Shown here one piece after another: positions 61,552-64,000 of a DNA stretch of 64,000 nucleotides. A model generated the notes under the pieces. It had not been told where the DNA came from. It did not search any database and worked only from the letters and a program-made list of their open reading frames with translations. Made by a program: the position numbers and the translations under genes. Within the stretch, counting starts at the first letter, position 1. Every line of letters begins with the position of its first letter. Origin of the DNA: Olivibacter sp. SDN3. Its GTDB lineage: Bacteria; Bacteroidota; Bacteroidia; Sphingobacteriales; Sphingobacteriaceae. The stretch covers positions 868,001 to 932,000 of the forward strand of contig NZ_CP060497.1 of assembly GCF_014334135.1 (NCBI RefSeq). The letters run 5' to 3'.

Positions 61552-63225
61552 CTATTCTTTTAGCGCTATTTTCTCCCATTTCTCCCTTTTAAAATAATAG
61601 AGCATGATCCAAAGAACGCCCATAAAAACCACTGTCAACAACCACACCAGCCATTCATATTTCACGGCAAAATAATGTCCGAAACCAATTAAGCCTATCA
61701 GACTGATCAACAACATGTTTATCAGAAATTTACCTTCAACCTTCTTAATAGGTTGAGAAAAGGGGTATCCGGTTACTGTATACAAACAAATTAATGTTGC
61801 AGCAACACCTCCCACCGCAATAGAGAGCAACACATCATTCAAAATAGCTGGGCCGATAAAAACCAATCCGAAGAGGGTAAAAACCAACATGAAAGGCATA
61901 TAAAATTTCACAAAAGCAGCCTTCAGTACACCCGTCATCAATTGACCAGATTGCCCAATCGGAGCAGCGAAGTATATCCAGGCTGCTTTGTATTTTTCGC
62001 TTTGTGTAATAAACTGAAATACGGTAAGCAGCGTAAACAGTGAGAAATAAAAAATAAACAGATAGCTGTGATTTTCTAAAACACCTTGCCAACGCTCGGT
62101 AAACGACAATTGCTCTCCACTCCTATTTCTCACAAAAAACAAAAAGAAAAAATAAACCAATACATAGGCCATAGATGGGTAAACTTTTGTTTTAAACTCC
62201 CTTGTTCTAGCGGTAACTTCCCAGACCAACTTAAAACCTGCTTGCTCTAATGGTGTAGCCGTCAGTTTGTCAGCTATAAACGCTCCCAGAGAGAACCTTT
62301 TTGTCTTCTGGATTTGTTTTGCTTCCACTACATCTGCCGTACCTAAATTGGTTAAGGCCCTGTTAAAACCGGGTGCAAGTCGTCTTACGATTAACCATCC
62401 CGCAATAATAGGAGCAATTCCTGCTACCAGAGACAAAGCCACACTTAATTTGCTCAAGTTTCCGGCGCCCAGCTCCTGTAGCGCCGCAACCCAAGCACCT
62501 GGTGTGAGCCAAAGCCAATAGCTATTCGCGAAATCAACTTCCTGCACCATCGCACTTTCTAATATACTGGGCATGGTATAATACAGCGCAAAAATCACGA
62601 CTGAAAACACAATTTGCAGATAAGCAACAATATCTTTAAAGCGCTGCGGACTAAAAAAACGCATCGCAACCAGGTAAAACATATTTACCAATAAAATACA
62701 TATCACCATGCTTATCAGCACCTGCACCACAAATATGCCTGCAGCAAGCAAACCCGAGACCGCCAGCATATATAGCAAGCCGGGCAGCGCTAAACCGATA
62801 ACCTGCTTAAAAATACTAATGCCAATATGCAAAATGCGTGAAACAGCGAATGTGCGATCATCAACAGGACGAGGGAGTATAATAAAATTGTCACGAACAT
62901 CCATTAATGTCACGGAAAAATCTGAAATCAACGAAAGACAAAGCATTGCCATAAATGCACCAAAGTATATCGTATGCGAAAGAAAAGGTTTATTCACCAA
63001 AACGAGGAAAATCAGTAAAACACAACCCATTACCCCCATCAGCAATAGATTAATCCACGAACTATATCTTGAAGCTTTCTTTTGACCACCAAAACCTGTT
63101 AAAGGTCTTCGGTCATCCATCGTTAGTTTCGTTAGTAAAATAATCTTGAGTTGCTGGACATCGACACCTAAATTTCTAAAGATAGGACGAAATAATAAGA
63201 TAAAGCGCACGATAACGTTATTCAT
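61552..63225 (-). CDS. ABC-2-type transporter permease-like protein
   Basis: 557 residues with 11 or 12 hydrophobic segments (e.g. SWINLLLMGVMGCVLLIFLV, AGIAPIIAGWLIVRRLAP, FMLVFTLFGLVFIGPAI). No named family is evident, but it begins 9 nt after an ABC ATPase gene on the same strand, so it is most likely the permease of that transporter. The substrate is unknown. Confidence 0.75.
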   Translation of the reverse strand: MNNVIVRFILLFRPIFRNLGVDVQQLKIILLTKLTMDDRRPLTGFGGQKKASRYSSWINLLLMGVMGCVLLIFLVLVNKPFLSHTIYFGAFMAMLCLSLISDFSVTLMDVRDNFIILPRPVDDRTFAVSRILHIGISIFKQVIGLALPGLLYMLAVSGLLAAGIFVVQVLISMVICILLVNMFYLVAMRFFSPQRFKDIVAYLQIVFSVVIFALYYTMPSILESAMVQEVDFANSYWLWLTPGAWVAALQELGAGNLSKLSVALSLVAGIAPIIAGWLIVRRLAPGFNRALTNLGTADVVEAKQIQKTKRFSLGAFIADKLTATPLEQAGFKLVWEVTARTREFKTKVYPSMAYVLVYFFFLFFVRNRSGEQLSFTERWQGVLENHSYLFIFYFSLFTLLTVFQFITQSEKYKAAWIYFAAPIGQSGQLMTGVLKAAFVKFYMPFMLVFTLFGLVFIGPAILNDVLLSIAVGGVAATLICLYTVTGYPFSQPIKKVEGKFLINMLLISLIGLIGFGHYFAVKYEWLVWLLTVVFMGVLWIMLYYFKREKWEKIALKE

Positions 63226-63234
63226 ATGCTAGGT

Positions 63235-64000
63235 TTACGACAACGCCGACATAATTTTTGCTGCTTCACTTGCGGCACTTTCTTTTCCGGTAAGTTTAGC
63301 AAAAATATATTCCAATGTGTGCCCATGTTCTTGCTTTAACTGCTCAAAAGAGCCATCCGCCACTATAGCCCCTTCATTGATCAGTAGGATACGATCAGAC
63401 ACCTTTTCTACAACATCCATCATATGTGAACAATAAAAAATTGTCTTCCCCCGTTTAGCCAATAGAGCGATCAACTCTTTCACAGTGATAACTGCGTTGG
63501 CGTCCAAGCCTGATAGCGGTTCATCTAAAATCAGAATTTTCGGATTGTGTATAATTCCCGAGATGAGTAGTACCTTTTGTTTCATTCCCTTCGAGAAAGT
63601 GTCCATTCGTTTGTCCCTATTTCCAGCTAAACCAAACGCTGACAACAACTTGAAGGCTCTATCTTCAATGGTAAACGCCTCCATTCCATAAAGCTTCCCC
63701 ACAAAATCCAGGTACTCCATTGGTGTAAGGACGTCGTATATTTCGGCATTTTCAGGCACATAACCTATCAGCGATTTGATGGTCAGGGCATCAGCACGCA
63801 GGTCTTTTCCCGCTACGCTAACCGTTCCTTCAAAATCGTGAATAAGCCCCGTTAATATTTTGACGGTCGTAGATTTTCCAGCTCCGTTTGGTCCGATGTA
63901 ACCGATTACTTCCCCCGGATAAACTTCCAGATCAATTCCTTTTAAAACCTGCTTTTCACCATAGTTTTTATAAAGACGGCTCATCTTGATGATCGGCTCC
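63235..64000 (-). CDS. ABC transporter ATP-binding protein (5' end cut by window)
   Basis: At least 255 residues. Walker A IGPNGAGKSTTVKILTG, signature DTFSKGMKQKVLLISGIIHNP (in part, FSKGMKQ) and Walker B ILILDEPLSGLDANA are intact. An ATG lies at 63984, but the frame is open to the edge and EPIIK before it resembles the usual opening of such ATPases, so the true start is probably beyond the window. CcmA/NatA-like exporter ATPase paired with the permease at 61552-63225. Confidence 0.9.
   Translation of the reverse strand, partial: EPIIKMSRLYKNYGEKQVLKGIDLEVYPGEVIGYIGPNGAGKSTTVKILTGLIHDFEGTVSVAGKDLRADALTIKSLIGYVPENAEIYDVLTPMEYLDFVGKLYGMEAFTIEDRAFKLLSAFGLAGNRDKRMDTFSKGMKQKVLLISGIIHNPKILILDEPLSGLDANAVITVKELIALLAKRGKTIFYCSHMMDVVEKVSDRILLINEGAIVADGSFEQLKQEHGHTLEYIFAKLTGKESAASEAAKIMSALS

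Overview
The window reads as a chromosome segment of a member of the Bacteroidota, most likely family Sphingobacteriaceae or close kin. The evidence is the gldH gliding lipoprotein next to a PSP1/RicT gene and holB, the miaB / sigma-54 activator / lptE / secG gene order, DUF3078 and DUF4861 proteins, CarboxypepD-type outer-surface proteins, and many start-proximal promoters with the Bacteroidota -7 box TANNTTTG. Shine-Dalgarno sequences are weak or absent. No rRNA, tRNA, CRISPR array, prophage or insertion sequence was recognised.

Layout. (1) 1-8.4 kb, all on the minus strand: a carbohydrate catabolic locus with a ROK-family kinase/regulator (cut by the window edge), two GH88 unsaturated glucuronyl hydrolases, KduD, a DUF4861 lipoprotein, KduI, a GH29 alpha-L-fucosidase and a LacI-type regulator. 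Near-identical palindromes (GCAAWCGWTTRY) precede the promoter-proximal GH88 gene and kduI and look like the LacI operators. The genes together would release unsaturated uronic acid and fucose from a polysaccharide and convert 5-keto-4-deoxyuronate towards KDG; no SusC/SusD pair, KDG kinase or aldolase lies in the window. (2) 8.4-20 kb: a CoA-binding protein, an FAD oxidoreductase, a LemA/TPM-domain set, an esterase, an arginase-fold protein with an altered metal site, an SDR protein, a SerB-like phosphatase fused to a SerA remnant with an ACT domain, a TlpA-like thioredoxin and IlvE. (3) 20-31 kb: two tandem AsmA-like envelope proteins, then miaB, a sigma-54 activator without receiver domain, lptE, secG and groESL. 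(4) 31-47 kb: small membrane/stress proteins (YtxH, holin-like), AI-2E permease, crotonase, two L,D-transpeptidases, gldH-ricT-holB, ruvX, an O-methyltransferase, two LysM glucosaminidases, DUF3078, an Ami_2 amidase and glnS: largely cell-wall and information-processing functions. (5) 47-56 kb: cold-shock protein, RhlE-like helicase, a pair of amidohydrolase-like proteins, VOC protein, HdeD-like protein and a CbpA/CbpM co-chaperone pair. (6) 56-61 kb: a compact peptide-secretion cluster with a C39-peptidase ABC exporter, an HlyD-type adaptor, a 77-residue precursor peptide with a double-glycine leader and a divergent XRE regulator. (7) 61-64 kb: an MBL-fold hydrolase and an ABC-2-like transporter pair cut by the right edge.

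The most interesting items are the double-glycine peptide system (the cysteine-free, Gly/Ser-rich mature peptide matches no bacteriocin I recognise), a modular dispersed intergenic repeat that ends in a promoter-like TAAGTTTG (copies near 10.5, 15.3, 47.4 and 61.5 kb), the phosphatase-SerA-remnant fusion, and the inferred LacI operator set.
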